A stretch of 50,523 nt of DNA from an uncultured Sutterella sp. (GCA_905206365.1 CAJLHF010000011.1:1-50523), one strand, 5' to 3'; counted from the first letter of the stretch, positions 24,770 to 34,635 are shown. Translations and numbers: made by a program. The notes: generated from the letters alone by a model not told the origin.

Positions 24770-25231
24770 GTGAAAGCTTTGCCCGTCGCTACGCTTACTG
24801 CCGCACGCCGTTCGTTGGCCGTGCTTTCTTTTCTCTCTATTTCCGCTTTTTCTTTCTTTCCGGAGCTTGCCGTGTCACAAACCGTTTATCTCGTGACGCC
24901 CGAAGGACGTCATGCCGTGGAACTTCTTTCCAACACCGCCGCGCGCCGTCTGACGGAACGCATGCCGCTTGAAGTCACCTTCGAAGACTACGGCTCGACG
25001 GAACGCATTGCCTACCTCAAGGGGAAGCTCGACATTTCGGGCGCGCCCGACTCCTGCACGCCCGTCGCGGGCGACATCGCCTACTACGCGCCCTGGGGGA
25101 ATCTCGCCGTGTTCGTGAAGCCCTTCCGCCACTCGGAAGGCCTCGTTCCCCTCGGAAAGCTTTCCCCGGAAGCGCTCGAAGCCGTGAAGCGTTCGGGCGA
25201 TACCGTCCTTCGCTTCGAAGTCGCCGAATGA
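24770..25231 (+). CDS. Exported cyclophilin-like fold protein
   Basis: A 153-residue protein starting at GTG 24770, 11 bp after the DUF362 stop and 5 bp after AAGGAGG. Residues 1-~40 form a Sec signal peptide. The remainder resembles the small 'cyclophilin-like' beta-barrel family (DUF-type domain; PLEVTFEDYGSTERIAYL, GDIAYYAPWGNLAVFVKPF) that frequently travels with flavodoxins in gut bacteria. No prolyl-isomerase activity is established for this family. Confidence 0.72.
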   Translation: MKALPVATLTAARRSLAVLSFLSISAFSFFPELAVSQTVYLVTPEGRHAVELLSNTAARRLTERMPLEVTFEDYGSTERIAYLKGKLDISGAPDSCTPVAGDIAYYAPWGNLAVFVKPFRHSEGLVPLGKLSPEALEAVKRSGDTVLRFEVAE

Positions 25232-25270
25232 TGCGGCCCCCGACCGCGTACCGTCTTCTCGGAGGTTCTC

Positions 25271-26083
25271 ATGCAACGACGTACGCTTTTTCTGACCGCA
25301 CTCGTCGCGGCGCTCCCCGGACTCGAGGGAGCGACCGCCGCACAACTCCCTGATTCTACGAATACCAACACCATGCCCGCTGCCACTACTCAACCCGAAC
25401 TTTCCACGGACGCTTTCTCCACGCTCGAACGCATGACGAAGCGCGACCTCGCCAAGGCGCTGACGGCGATCGACCTCGGCACGGCGCGTCTTGTGGCCGT
25501 CTCCGCCCTGACCGCAATCGGCGACGAAATCGCCCTCGAGCACGTTCTGGAAACGGCTCTGGCCGAAGGAGTCGAAGCCGACCGACTTCACGAAGCGATG
25601 ATGCAGGCGATGCCCTATTCGGGCATCCCGAGCACGCTTCGCGCCGAACGGGTGCTTGCTCGCGTACTTGAAGCGCGCGGCCTCGCCTTCCCGAAGGCGG
25701 GGCGCGGCCCTTCGGACGAAACGCGTTTTGAAGAAGGCCTTCGCATCCAGAAGGGGATCTTCGGCGACGCGATCGACACCATGCATAAAAACGCCAAGGC
25801 CGACGAGCGCCACCTCATGGTGAATCTCCTCACGGAATTCTGCTTCGGCGACGGCTATGCGCGCGGCGTGCTCGACACCCCCGTGCGCGAACTCCTCACT
25901 TTCGCGACCATCGCCGCGATGGGCGGGTGCGAACCGCAGGTGAAGGCCCACGCGGGCGGCAACCTTTTGGTGGGCAACACCCGCGCGATGCTCCTCGACA
26001 CGCTCGTCGTGCTCGTGCCTTACATCGGTTTCCCGAAGACGCTCAACGCGCTTTCGATGGTGAACGAAGTGTCGAAGAGCTGA
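25271..26083 (+). CDS. Exported carboxymuconolactone decarboxylase-like protein
   Basis: A 270-residue protein with an N-terminal signal peptide (~1-24). Residues ~60-120 and ~165-260 form two helical carboxymuconolactone-decarboxylase-like (AhpD-fold) units; the second has C-x6-H (CEPQVKAH). The Cys-x-x-Cys of peroxidase AhpD is absent. Members act as decarboxylases or thiol peroxidases and the reaction here is open. ATG 25271 follows GGAGG. Last gene of the flavodoxin operon, ended by the 26114-26149 hairpin. Confidence 0.75.
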   Translation: MQRRTLFLTALVAALPGLEGATAAQLPDSTNTNTMPAATTQPELSTDAFSTLERMTKRDLAKALTAIDLGTARLVAVSALTAIGDEIALEHVLETALAEGVEADRLHEAMMQAMPYSGIPSTLRAERVLARVLEARGLAFPKAGRGPSDETRFEEGLRIQKGIFGDAIDTMHKNAKADERHLMVNLLTEFCFGDGYARGVLDTPVRELLTFATIAAMGGCEPQVKAHAGGNLLVGNTRAMLLDTLVVLVPYIGFPKTLNALSMVNEVSKS

Positions 26084-26113
26084 GCGCCCCCGACCGGGGG
26101 AAACGAACAAATC

Positions 26114-26149
26114 GAAAAAGGGCTGCCTCCCGAGGGGGCAACCCTTTTG
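26114..26149. terminator. Bidirectional terminator
   Basis: AAAAAGGG..CCCTTTT stem-loop between two convergent genes, with A and T tracts on both sides. Confidence 0.75.
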
Positions 26150-26203
26150 ACGTTGGGTTGGTGTCGGTCGGAGCCTTTTGCGCTCCCTCAACCTCCGGCG
26201 CGC

Positions 26204-27847
26204 TCAGTTGGCCGCGGCATTCGCGGAGTCGAGCTCGGCAAAGCGCATTCGGTCGCGCTCGGCGTCGTCGGTTCGGGCGACGTCTCCGGCGAGGGCGGGC
26301 TTTTCGCGATCGTTCGCACGGGTGTTCCGCGCATGGATCTTCGCGGCCTCATTCGCATAGGCCGCGGCGGCTTCGCCCGCGGTGCGTCCGAAGACGATCG
26401 CGTCGGTCAAGGCCGTATCTTCGAGGCGCGAGGCGCCGTGTACGCCCCCCGTCACTTCGCCCGCCGCAAAGAGCCCCGGAATCGGCTCTCCGTGCCGATC
26501 GAGCACGCGAGTCTTCGTATCGATGACAACGCCTCCGGTCGTGCCGTGCAGGGCTGGGCGAACGCGAACCGCATAAAGGGGAAAATCCGAAAGGTCGGAA
26601 AGCATCGTCGGACGCCGGAAGTCTTCGTCCGCGCCCTTGCGGACGAATTCGCGATATCGAACGAGCGTCTGCGCCACGGCGTACGGGTCGGCGTACATGA
26701 CGGCCGCCAGCTGCACTTCGGAGTGTGCCGGGTAGACGAGCCCTTCGGAAATAAGTTGTTGGATGACGGGGACGTGTTGAACCGTTTGACGGTCGACGAC
26801 GAGCCAGGCGTAGTTGCCGTTTTCGCGAATGGCTTCCGAAACGTCGGCGCTCGGCGCAAGTTCGTTCACGAAACGCCGCCCTTCGGAATTGAGGAGGATC
26901 GCCCCGTCCGCGCGCAGCGACTCGGGAAGGATCGCGCCCGAAAGCGGCACGGCGGTCGGGTGGTAGAGAACGTCCTCAAGGCACGTGAACGCGGCGTCCA
27001 CGCGGTCGGCAAGCTTCAGACCGTCACCCGTCGACCCCGGCGAATTGGAGGAGAGCTCGCGGGCGGCGGCGGGTGAAAAACGCGAAAGGAGCTGTTGGCT
27101 TCCCGCGTAGCCGCCCGTGGCGAGCACCACGGCATTCGCTTTCACGACGAAGCGGTGGCCGTTGGCGGTTTCGGCGAGAACGCCGGAGACGCGCCGGCCC
27201 TCAAGGACGAGGTCTTCGGCCCGGGTGAAGGTGAGAACGGGGATGTTGAGCGTTTCCGTGCGACGCAAAAGGATCCCCGCGATTTCGGAGCCCACCGTTT
27301 CGCAACCCGTCGGTCGAAAGAGGCGGTATTCCTTCGTGCCCGGTACTTCGCGCACGTTGTCGAGATCCGCGCCGAGTCCCATCAGCCAGTCGAGCGCTTC
27401 GCCCGAGTGCGCGACCATGTGCCGCACGAGCTTCGGGTCGGCTTTGCCGTGCCCTGCTTTGAGCACGTCCTGTTCGAACGTTTCGGAGGAGGCGTGAATA
27501 TTGTGCTCGGTCTGGTATTTCGAACCCGTCGCCGTGATGTGACCCGTGGCCAGCAACGTGTTGCCGCCCGCGCGGGGCATCTTCTCCAGAACGAGAACGC
27601 TCGCCCCTTTTTCGCGCGCGACGATCGCGGCGCTCATGCCGGCGCCCCCCGCCCCCACCACGAGCACGTCGCAACGGTAGGCGGGATCCGTCGGATCGAC
27701 CGTTGGCTGTGCGAGAGCACTTGTTGCACCGAGCCCGACCAAAACACTCGCCGCGCTCAATACGCCCAACGTACCGAGAAGCGTCCCGACCGTACGGGCG
27801 GAGGTGAGGGCGACGGTCTGAAACGCGGCGGAAATCGTGGTTCGCAT
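26204..27847 (-). CDS. Exported FAD-dependent reductase, fumarate reductase/flavocytochrome c family
   Basis: A 547-residue flavoprotein. Residues 1-~47 are a signal peptide; the FAD dinucleotide motif is VVGAGGAGMSAAI (~59). The substrate domain has the family's HGTTGGV and, near the C-terminus, GLFAAGEVTGGVHGASRL with the proton-donor Arg position filled. Such periplasmic enzymes reduce fumarate, urocanate or other double-bond acceptors as terminal reductases. No heme (CxxCH) or FMN-binding domain is in the protein, so it needs an outside electron donor, possibly the exported flavodoxin next door (inference). Start 27847 gives a clean signal peptide, but its ribosome site is weak. Confidence 0.82.
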   Translation of the reverse strand: MRTTISAAFQTVALTSARTVGTLLGTLGVLSAASVLVGLGATSALAQPTVDPTDPAYRCDVLVVGAGGAGMSAAIVAREKGASVLVLEKMPRAGGNTLLATGHITATGSKYQTEHNIHASSETFEQDVLKAGHGKADPKLVRHMVAHSGEALDWLMGLGADLDNVREVPGTKEYRLFRPTGCETVGSEIAGILLRRTETLNIPVLTFTRAEDLVLEGRRVSGVLAETANGHRFVVKANAVVLATGGYAGSQQLLSRFSPAAARELSSNSPGSTGDGLKLADRVDAAFTCLEDVLYHPTAVPLSGAILPESLRADGAILLNSEGRRFVNELAPSADVSEAIRENGNYAWLVVDRQTVQHVPVIQQLISEGLVYPAHSEVQLAAVMYADPYAVAQTLVRYREFVRKGADEDFRRPTMLSDLSDFPLYAVRVRPALHGTTGGVVIDTKTRVLDRHGEPIPGLFAAGEVTGGVHGASRLEDTALTDAIVFGRTAGEAAAAYANEAAKIHARNTRANDREKPALAGDVARTDDAERDRMRFAELDSANAAAN

Positions 27848-28579
27848 CGTGGTCAACGCAAAAGAAAAAGGGATCGAAGGGTATTCCCGAGGCCGGGGAG
27901 GGCGGACAAACACCATGCTCCCGATGACTAAAGGAAAACCCTGATATGTCCAAGGATAGCAAAAACAATCGCGAAAATCAGCCTCGGATTGGTCTTCCTT
28001 ACTTTGTAAACAGACTGAGAGCCCTTGAAAACGAGAACGATTCTCCGCACGGAAAGGGAGAGCTTTGAAACGCACGGCGAGGCTCCCCGAAACCCCTGCA
28101 AACGCGCGGTCTCTCACGAGGCAGAGAAAAACGGTCGGAACATACAAATAATTAGTTATTTTCTATTTTCCCGATAGAAAGGTAAAAGCCCCTTTCCTCA
28201 AGGACGATCGGGGAGTAGGGAAAACCGAAGCGTTATCCCTAAAGGGGATAACGAAGGCCTCAACCTCTTCGGGAACTCTCTTCATTAACGGTCGCAGGAT
28301 GTACCTATGTTTAGGTATAAGGCTAACCCGAACGACGCGTTTGGCACGCGAAGAAATTCTCCCAACGGCGGACGGCTTCTCCTACCAACGACGGCTTTCG
28401 GCCGCGGCGCAAAACATCGACACTGCGTGCGTGAAAGGTGAAAGGCGTGTTTCGTTCCCCGTTATCGGATGCTCGAAAGGCTTTTCCCCCTGCACACGTT
28501 ATGACCCACGCACAGCTGGCGCCGCATGCTTGATAAGAACGGAGCGCCGCGTGCACCCCGACACGATTTAGGAGGTCCC
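27848..28579. promoter_or_regulatory. Divergent intergenic region before the formate dehydrogenase operon
   Basis: 732 bp without a supported gene and more AT-rich around 28140-28180. It contains two dyads: CGTTATCCC-N5-GGGATAACG (28231-28253) and TACCTA-TGTT-TAGGTA (28302-28317). Either may be an operator for the fdn operon; no FNR-type box was recognised. Confidence 0.4.
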
Positions 28580-31500
28580 ATGGACGTATCACGCAGAAGT
28601 TTCCTGAAGCGTGGCCTTCTTCTCGGCACGACGCCTGCCGCCGCCGGCATCGCCGCTGCGGCCCGAGCCGCCTCGCCCGCCTCTCCCAAGGCGCCTTACA
28701 AGCTTCAGAACGTCACCGAAACGACGAACATCTGTTGCTACTGCTCCGGCGGTTGCGGCACGATCTGCTCGACCCGCAACGGCGAACTCATCAACCTCGA
28801 AGGCGATCCGGATCATCCGGTCAACCTCGGCGGTCTCTGCCCGAAGGGCGCGGCCATGTGGGGTCTTCGCAACGTCGTGACGAAGGATCGCAAATCGCAG
28901 CTCCACCCCGACCGCGTGCTCCATCCGATGGTGCGCCGTCCGGGCTCGAAGACCTGGGAAAAGGTTTCCTGGGAAGAAGCCATCGACGCCATCGCCAAGC
29001 GCGTGAAGAAGACCCGCGACGAAACCTTCGTTGAAAAGGAAGGCGACGTTACGGTGAACCGTTGCGACGGCATCGCCTCGTTCGGCGCCGCCCAGCTCAA
29101 CAACGAAGAAGGCTGGCTCGTTCAGAAGTTCGCCCGCTCGCTCGGCGTCGTCGCCATCGACAACCAGACGCGCGTGTGCCACTCCTCGACCGTCTCGGGT
29201 CTCGCCCCCTCGTTCGGCCGCGGCTCGATGACTTCGCACTGGTGCGACTTCCAGAACTCCGACGTCATCATGTCGATCGGCTCGAACAACGTGGAAAACC
29301 ATCCGCTTTCCTCGCGTTGGGTCGAGCGCGCTCAGGACCGCGGCGCCACGTGGATCGTGGTCGACCCGCGCTACACGCGTTCCGCCGCCAATGCGGACAT
29401 CTACGCACGCATCCGTCCGGGTACCGACATCGCCTTCTACGGCGGTCTCATCAACTACATCCTCTCGAAGGATCTCTGGCAGCACGAGTACGTTCTCAAT
29501 TACACGAACGCCGCCTGCATCCTGCGCTCCGACTACAAGTTCGACGAATCGACGGGTCTCTTCTCCGGTTGGGATCCCGAAACGAAGACCTACTCGGATG
29601 AAACGTGGGGCTACGACGTCGACCACAAGGAAGTGTGGGATACGTCCGAAACGGGCGACTACGCCTGGGTGAACGCTCCGGGCACGCCGAAGTTCGAAAC
29701 GCCGCATCTCAAGGTTCTGAAGCGCGATGAAACGCTCTCGAACCCGATGTGCGTTCTCAACGTCCTCAAGCGCCACTATGCCCGCTACACGCCCGAGATG
29801 GTTTCTCAGGTGACGGGTATGGATCCGGAAGTGATGCAGAAGGTCTGGGAGGTCTATGCCTCGACGGGCAAGCCCGACAAGGCGGGCTCGATCCTCTACG
29901 CTCTCGGCCAGACGCAGCATACCTACGGTTCGCAGAACTGCCGTGCCATGTGCATGGTGCAGCTCCTTCTCGGCAACGTCGGCGTCGCGGGCGGCGGCAT
30001 CAATGCGCTTCGCGGTGAACCGAACGTTCAGGGTTCGACCGACGTCGGCGCGAGCGTGCCGGATGCTCCGGGCTACCTCAAGTGGCCGCAGGGTCGCATC
30101 CACAAGACGTTGGCCGACTACCTCGCGACGGAAACGTACGCCGCTGGCTACTACGCGAACAAGCCCAAGTTCTGGGTCTCCGCCCTTCGCGAATGGTTCG
30201 GTGAAAACGCGACGGTTGAAAACGACTACTGCTACGACCTGCTTCCGAAGATCAGCCCGAAGCTCGACTACGGTGCCTACTCCACGATGATGACCTTCAA
30301 CGGCATGCGTGACGGGAAGTACAAGGGTTACTTCTGCTGGGGCATGAACCCCGCGCACTCGGCCGCGAACGGCACGCACGTGCGTCGCTCGATGGCCAAG
30401 CTCGACTGGCTCGTCGTCGCCGACTGGTTCCTGACGGAAACCGCGCTCTTCTGGAATGCTCCGGACATGAAGCCCGAAGAAATCCAGACGGAAGTGTGGT
30501 TCCTGCCGGCTGCCCTCATTTACGAAAAGACGGGCTCGATCAACAATTCCGGCCGCTGGATCCAGTGGCGTGAAAAGGCGATCGAACCTCCGGGAGAATG
30601 CAAGTCCGACTTCGAAATGCTTTCGATGCTCTTCGAGCGCATCCAGGCCCTCTACAAGGCCGAAGGCGGTGCCTGCCCGGATCAGGTTTTGAAGACGCAG
30701 TTCTCCTACAAGATCGACGGCAAGTACGACATCCGCGCGCTTTGCTGGGCTCTGAACGGCTACACCGTGGCCGACGGCAAGCTCCTCAAGGGCTACGCCG
30801 ACCTGAAGGCCGACGGCTCGACCGCTTGCGGCATCTGGATTTTCTCCGGCTACTACAACAACGAAGCCGACAAGATGGATCCGATGAAGCAGCCGATGAC
30901 CCGTCGTTCGAAGGAAGACCCCACGGGGCTCGGCCTCTACCCGAACTGGTCGTTTGCCTGGCCTGCGAACCGCCGCATTCTGTACAACCGCGCGTCCGCC
31001 GACCCGCAGGGCAAGCCCTGGAATCCCAACCGCGTCCTCGTCGAATGGAAGGACGGCAAGTGGATCCAGAACGACGTGGGCGACTTCGTCACGGCGAAGG
31101 CTCCGGACAACAACGCCTTCTTCATGACCTGGGAACAGAACGCCCGTCTCTTCGCGTACTCGATGGCCGACGGTCCCTTGCCCGAACACTTCGAACCCTG
31201 GGAATCCCCCGCGGAGAACAAGTTCAACGGCGCCGGTCAGAACCCGATGGCCCGCTTCACGGACGACTCGTCCGTCAAGCGCGGTTCGGCGAAGGACTTC
31301 CCGTATGTCGTCACGACGTACTCGGTTACCGAACACTGGCAGACGGGCACCCAGACCCGTAACATCCCGTGGCTCAACGAACTGATCCCCTGCAACTTCA
31401 TCGAGATCTCCGAAGAGCTCGCGAAGGAAAAGGGCATCAAGTCGGGCGACACGGTCCGCGTCTGGAACAACCGCGGCTCCGTCAAGGTGAAGGCGATGGT

Positions 31501-31693
31501 CACGATCCGCATGAAGCCCATGACGATCAACGGCCGGGTCACGCACGTCGTCGGCATGCCGCACCACTTCTCGTGGGCGACGAAGTTTGCTACCGGCGAC
31601 AACGTGAACGACCTTTCGCCCAACGTCGGCGACCCCAATTCCTACATCCCGGAATACAAGGCCTTCCTCGTCAACCTTGAAAAGGCCGCGTAA
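28580..31693 (+). CDS. fdnG: Formate dehydrogenase major subunit, FdnG-type (Cys form)
   Basis: A 1037-residue molybdopterin (Mo/W bis-MGD) oxidoreductase that oxidises formate to CO2 in the periplasm. Start ATG 28580 follows a strong AGGAGGT. Tat signal SRRSFLKR (residues 4-11). The N-terminal 4Fe-4S site is Cys52, Cys55, Cys59 and Cys87. The metal ligand, selenocysteine in E. coli FdnG, is here Cys200 (RVCHSSTVSGLAP, TGC codon), so no Sec machinery is required. The C-terminal ~150 residues form the cofactor-binding barrel (TTYSVTEHWQTG..). It heads fdnGHI. Confidence 0.93.
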   Translation: MDVSRRSFLKRGLLLGTTPAAAGIAAAARAASPASPKAPYKLQNVTETTNICCYCSGGCGTICSTRNGELINLEGDPDHPVNLGGLCPKGAAMWGLRNVVTKDRKSQLHPDRVLHPMVRRPGSKTWEKVSWEEAIDAIAKRVKKTRDETFVEKEGDVTVNRCDGIASFGAAQLNNEEGWLVQKFARSLGVVAIDNQTRVCHSSTVSGLAPSFGRGSMTSHWCDFQNSDVIMSIGSNNVENHPLSSRWVERAQDRGATWIVVDPRYTRSAANADIYARIRPGTDIAFYGGLINYILSKDLWQHEYVLNYTNAACILRSDYKFDESTGLFSGWDPETKTYSDETWGYDVDHKEVWDTSETGDYAWVNAPGTPKFETPHLKVLKRDETLSNPMCVLNVLKRHYARYTPEMVSQVTGMDPEVMQKVWEVYASTGKPDKAGSILYALGQTQHTYGSQNCRAMCMVQLLLGNVGVAGGGINALRGEPNVQGSTDVGASVPDAPGYLKWPQGRIHKTLADYLATETYAAGYYANKPKFWVSALREWFGENATVENDYCYDLLPKISPKLDYGAYSTMMTFNGMRDGKYKGYFCWGMNPAHSAANGTHVRRSMAKLDWLVVADWFLTETALFWNAPDMKPEEIQTEVWFLPAALIYEKTGSINNSGRWIQWREKAIEPPGECKSDFEMLSMLFERIQALYKAEGGACPDQVLKTQFSYKIDGKYDIRALCWALNGYTVADGKLLKGYADLKADGSTACGIWIFSGYYNNEADKMDPMKQPMTRRSKEDPTGLGLYPNWSFAWPANRRILYNRASADPQGKPWNPNRVLVEWKDGKWIQNDVGDFVTAKAPDNNAFFMTWEQNARLFAYSMADGPLPEHFEPWESPAENKFNGAGQNPMARFTDDSSVKRGSAKDFPYVVTTYSVTEHWQTGTQTRNIPWLNELIPCNFIEISEELAKEKGIKSGDTVRVWNNRGSVKVKAMVTIRMKPMTINGRVTHVVGMPHHFSWATKFATGDNVNDLSPNVGDPNSYIPEYKAFLVNLEKAA

Positions 31694-31709
31694 GGGCTAG
31701 GAGAACAAC

Positions 31710-32630
31710 ATGCCTGAAAAGAACAAAGAAGTAGCGATCCTCTTCGACTCCTCGCACTGCACGGGTTGCAAGGGCTGCCAGGTGGCGTGCAAGCAGTGGA
31801 ACATGCTGCCCTCGAAGATGGGCTTGAACGATAACGAGTTCACCGGTTCTCTCCAGGGGCCGGGCGACCTCGGCGGCGACACCCGCCTCGTCATGACCTT
31901 TGACGAGAAGCCTTCCGACAACAAGCTTCAACCCATTCACTGGGCGATCGGCCGTCGTTCGTGCTTCCACTGCACGGACGCGGGCTGCGTGGCGATCTGC
32001 TCGTCGGGTGCTCTGAAGAAGAACGACAACGGCGTCGTCTCGTTCGATACGGAAAAGTGCAACGGTTGCACGTACTGCCAGAGCGCCTGTCCGTTCGACG
32101 TGCCGCGTTTCCGCGACACGGACGGCAAGATCGACAAGTGCACGCTCTGCCTCGACCGACTCGAAGAAGGCCAGATCCCGGCTTGCGTCAAGACCTGCCA
32201 GCCCGAAGCCCTCAAATTCGGTCCGCGCGAAGAGATGCTCGAAATCGGTCGCAAGCGCGTCGAATTCCTGAAGGCGAAGGGCTTCGACAAAGCCGAGCTC
32301 TACGGTGAAAAGGAAATGGGCGGTCTGCACGTCCTGCACGTCCTCAAGTTCGGTCACGAAGCCTACGGGCTCCCGACCGATCCGAAGCCCAACTCCATGA
32401 TCGGCGTCATGCAGGCGATGAAGCCCGTCACCGCCGTCGGTACGGCTGCGGTCGTCGCCGGTCTTGCCGTGTCGTTCCTCGCCGCGATGGGCTACCGTCG
32501 TCAGGAAGTCTCGATCGAAGAGGCCAAGAAGAGCTGGACGCCCGAACAGCGTGCCAAGGCCGACCGCGAAGTCGCGGAGCTCCTCAAGAAGGAAGCCGCG
32601 TCGAAGTCGACGGGCACGAACGCCCAGTAA
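31710..32630 (+). CDS. fdnH: Formate dehydrogenase iron-sulfur subunit, FdnH-type
   Basis: A 306-residue electron-transfer subunit with four ferredoxin-type cysteine groups (CTGCKGCQVAC; CFHCTDAGC; CNGCTYCQSAC; CTLC..C..C), each binding a 4Fe-4S cluster. One C-terminal membrane helix is at ~237-258, followed by a charged helix. It passes electrons from FdnG to the cytochrome b subunit and anchors the dimer. It lacks its own Tat signal and would be exported with FdnG. Starts 16 bp after fdnG. Confidence 0.93.
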   Translation: MPEKNKEVAILFDSSHCTGCKGCQVACKQWNMLPSKMGLNDNEFTGSLQGPGDLGGDTRLVMTFDEKPSDNKLQPIHWAIGRRSCFHCTDAGCVAICSSGALKKNDNGVVSFDTEKCNGCTYCQSACPFDVPRFRDTDGKIDKCTLCLDRLEEGQIPACVKTCQPEALKFGPREEMLEIGRKRVEFLKAKGFDKAELYGEKEMGGLHVLHVLKFGHEAYGLPTDPKPNSMIGVMQAMKPVTAVGTAAVVAGLAVSFLAAMGYRRQEVSIEEAKKSWTPEQRAKADREVAELLKKEAASKSTGTNAQ

Positions 32631-32640
32631 GGAGGTATTT

Positions 32641-33360
32641 ATGACTCGTCGTTACATTCAGCGTCATTCGCTCCTGACGCGCGTCACCCACGGGGTTGCC
32701 GCCATTTCGTGCATCCTCCTGGCACTTACGGGCCTGTTCGTGTTCTGGCCGGAACTCGGCGGCAGCATCATGGGGGGTGATTTCACCCGAGCGATGCGCG
32801 AGCTTCACCGCTGGATCGCCATCCCGTTCATCCTGGTGCCGCTCTTTGCCGTTCTGAAGTCTCCCAAGGGGTTCGTCCACCTCTTCAAGGAAGACGTCTT
32901 CGGCAAGTGGGACAAGGACGACTTCGAATGGGCCATGAAGTTCCCGTTTTATCTCTTTGCTCCGGGTAAGGTACACATGCCTCCGCAGCACCACGTGAAG
33001 TCCGCGCAGCGTCTCGCCGACGGCGCGCTCCTCATCCTCGGGATCTTCATGGCGATCTCGGGTCTGGTGCTCTGGCTCAACACCGGCATGTTCGGTCTCA
33101 CGGTGAAGTTCGAAGCGGGCACGCTCCTCTTCTGGCACCTCGTGCACTCGGTCTGCTTCTTCCTCACGGTCTTCATCGGCATTGCGCACATCTACCTCGG
33201 CGCGGGTATCTTCCAGCCCTACCGCGGCACGATCCGCATCATGTTCGGCGACGGCAAGGTGAGCGAATCGGATGCGGCCTACCATTGGGGCTACTGGGCG
33301 AACGAAGAACTCGCCCTCGGCAAGAACGTTACGGTGGAAAAAGACGGTTCCAAGAAGTAA
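32641..33360 (+). CDS. fdnI: Formate dehydrogenase cytochrome b556 subunit, FdnI-type
   Basis: A 239-residue integral membrane protein with four helices. Candidate heme-ligand histidines are in RVTHG (helix 1), LHRW (helix 2) and HLVHS..IAHIYLG (helix 4). It takes electrons from FdnH and reduces the quinone pool. Start ATG 32641 follows AAGGAGGT, 10 bp after fdnH. The C-terminal segment after helix 4 (FGDGKVSESDAAYHWGYW) is typical of the family. Confidence 0.92.
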   Translation: MTRRYIQRHSLLTRVTHGVAAISCILLALTGLFVFWPELGGSIMGGDFTRAMRELHRWIAIPFILVPLFAVLKSPKGFVHLFKEDVFGKWDKDDFEWAMKFPFYLFAPGKVHMPPQHHVKSAQRLADGALLILGIFMAISGLVLWLNTGMFGLTVKFEAGTLLFWHLVHSVCFFLTVFIGIAHIYLGAGIFQPYRGTIRIMFGDGKVSESDAAYHWGYWANEELALGKNVTVEKDGSKK

Positions 33361-33371
33361 CGTAAAACCGA

Positions 33372-33431
33372 TCGGGGACGGCTCTTCGCCGTCCCCTCAA
33401 AAGGCGCCGGGCCCGGAAGTTTCCGGGCCCT
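33372..33431 (+). terminator. Two adjacent stem-loops after fdnI
   Basis: GGGGACGGC / GCCGTCCCC (33374-33396) followed by the near-palindrome GGGCCCGGAA / TTCCGGGCCC (33409-33430). They lack long T-tracts and may reduce, rather than stop, read-through into fdhE. Confidence 0.5.
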
Positions 33432-33702
33432 TCGTCGGAATGAGGACGGCGTTTTGCGCGCAGAGAGCGCTTTTCTTCGTTCTCATTCCCGCGAAAGCCA
33501 AGCGGTCTCAAGCGTTTCCCATACCTTTCCGGGTCCCCGGGAGGTGCTTCCCTTTCGGGGGAGGCGTCGGGTCGGGGAACGCGGAGACGACCCGCCCCGA
33601 AAGGCGGGAATATGCGGCAGAATGAGCGGATACCCGTCGGGCGCCCGGTTTCACGCCGTTTTTCCCGACCGACACTCATTCGCAGAAGAAGGAATACCAC
33701 CC

Positions 33703-34614
33703 ATGCTCAACCGCAAGACGATTGAACGCGCGCTCGCGCAGTATGCGGATCACCGCGACGCCGACGTCGCCCGACGCCTCGCCCTCTACGGCCCCATGCT
33801 CCTTGCGGCCGCCGACGTGAAGAAAAAGGCCGTTGTGTCGGCCGAGCTGCCCGAGAGCAAGGAGCTCGCGAAGTATCTTCTCGCCTCGACCGCGCCGCTC
33901 CTCTCGACGGGCGCGCTCACACTCGACCGTGCTTCGATGGAAGCGGGCGTGAAAGAAATCCTCGCGGCGCTCGTCGAAGGGCTCAAGCCCGAAGCCGACG
34001 TGCTCGCTCTTATCAACGGTCTCGACTGGTCGAATTACCTCACGGACGACATGCTCAAGATCGCCTCGACGGACCCCGTCGCGTGGCTTGAGCGCGTGTG
34101 TGAATCGGCCTTCGATCTCGGCGAAGCTCACGGTCTGCTCGTCGACATGGTGATCCTCCCCGTGCTCGGCTACGCGCTGCGCGCCCATCTCGACCGCTTT
34201 GCGACGGAAGCCTCGAGCGCGCTCGAGCGCCTCGACGACCCCGTCACCTCGCACGAACGTCGTACGAGTTGCCCCGTGTGCGGTGCGCCCGCCACGTTTT
34301 CGGCGGTTGTTCCGACGGCGCGCTCCGGCAACGTCAAGAAGCTCTTCTGCGAGTGTTGCGGTGCTTCGTGGAAGTTCGAACGCATCCGTTGTGCCGTTTG
34401 CGGCGACGAAGCGGTCTCGGACCTTGAGTACGTCCACGACGAAGGCGACACGGCGCACCGTCTGCACGTCTGCCGCGGTTGCGGCGAAGCGACGCCCACC
34501 CTCTTTGCGCCGGGCGACGAAGAAACCTTCTCGGCCGACGTCGAATCGATCGTGATGACGGGGCTTGAGACGGCGTACGAAGAAAGCCGCTCCGCCGGCG
34601 AGAAGGACGCCTGA
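33703..34614 (+). CDS. fdhE: Formate dehydrogenase accessory protein FdhE
   Basis: A 303-residue cytoplasmic assembly factor for Tat-exported formate dehydrogenases. The C-terminal half holds the family's rubredoxin-like Cys-x-x-Cys groups: CPVC, CECC, CAVC and CRGC (residues ~190-265). The start at ATG 33703, after AGAAGGA, gives a normal length. It lies 342 bp after fdnI, so it may have its own promoter or depend on read-through. Confidence 0.92.
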   Translation: MLNRKTIERALAQYADHRDADVARRLALYGPMLLAAADVKKKAVVSAELPESKELAKYLLASTAPLLSTGALTLDRASMEAGVKEILAALVEGLKPEADVLALINGLDWSNYLTDDMLKIASTDPVAWLERVCESAFDLGEAHGLLVDMVILPVLGYALRAHLDRFATEASSALERLDDPVTSHERRTSCPVCGAPATFSAVVPTARSGNVKKLFCECCGASWKFERIRCAVCGDEAVSDLEYVHDEGDTAHRLHVCRGCGEATPTLFAPGDEETFSADVESIVMTGLETAYEESRSAGEKDA

Positions 34615-34635
34615 TTTTCGTCTTCGGAGAGTTCG

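Noticed and set aside
29177..29179. Selenocysteine in formate dehydrogenase
   Set aside because: The codon at the active-site position is TGC (Cys), with no in-frame TGA, so the Cys form is read directly.
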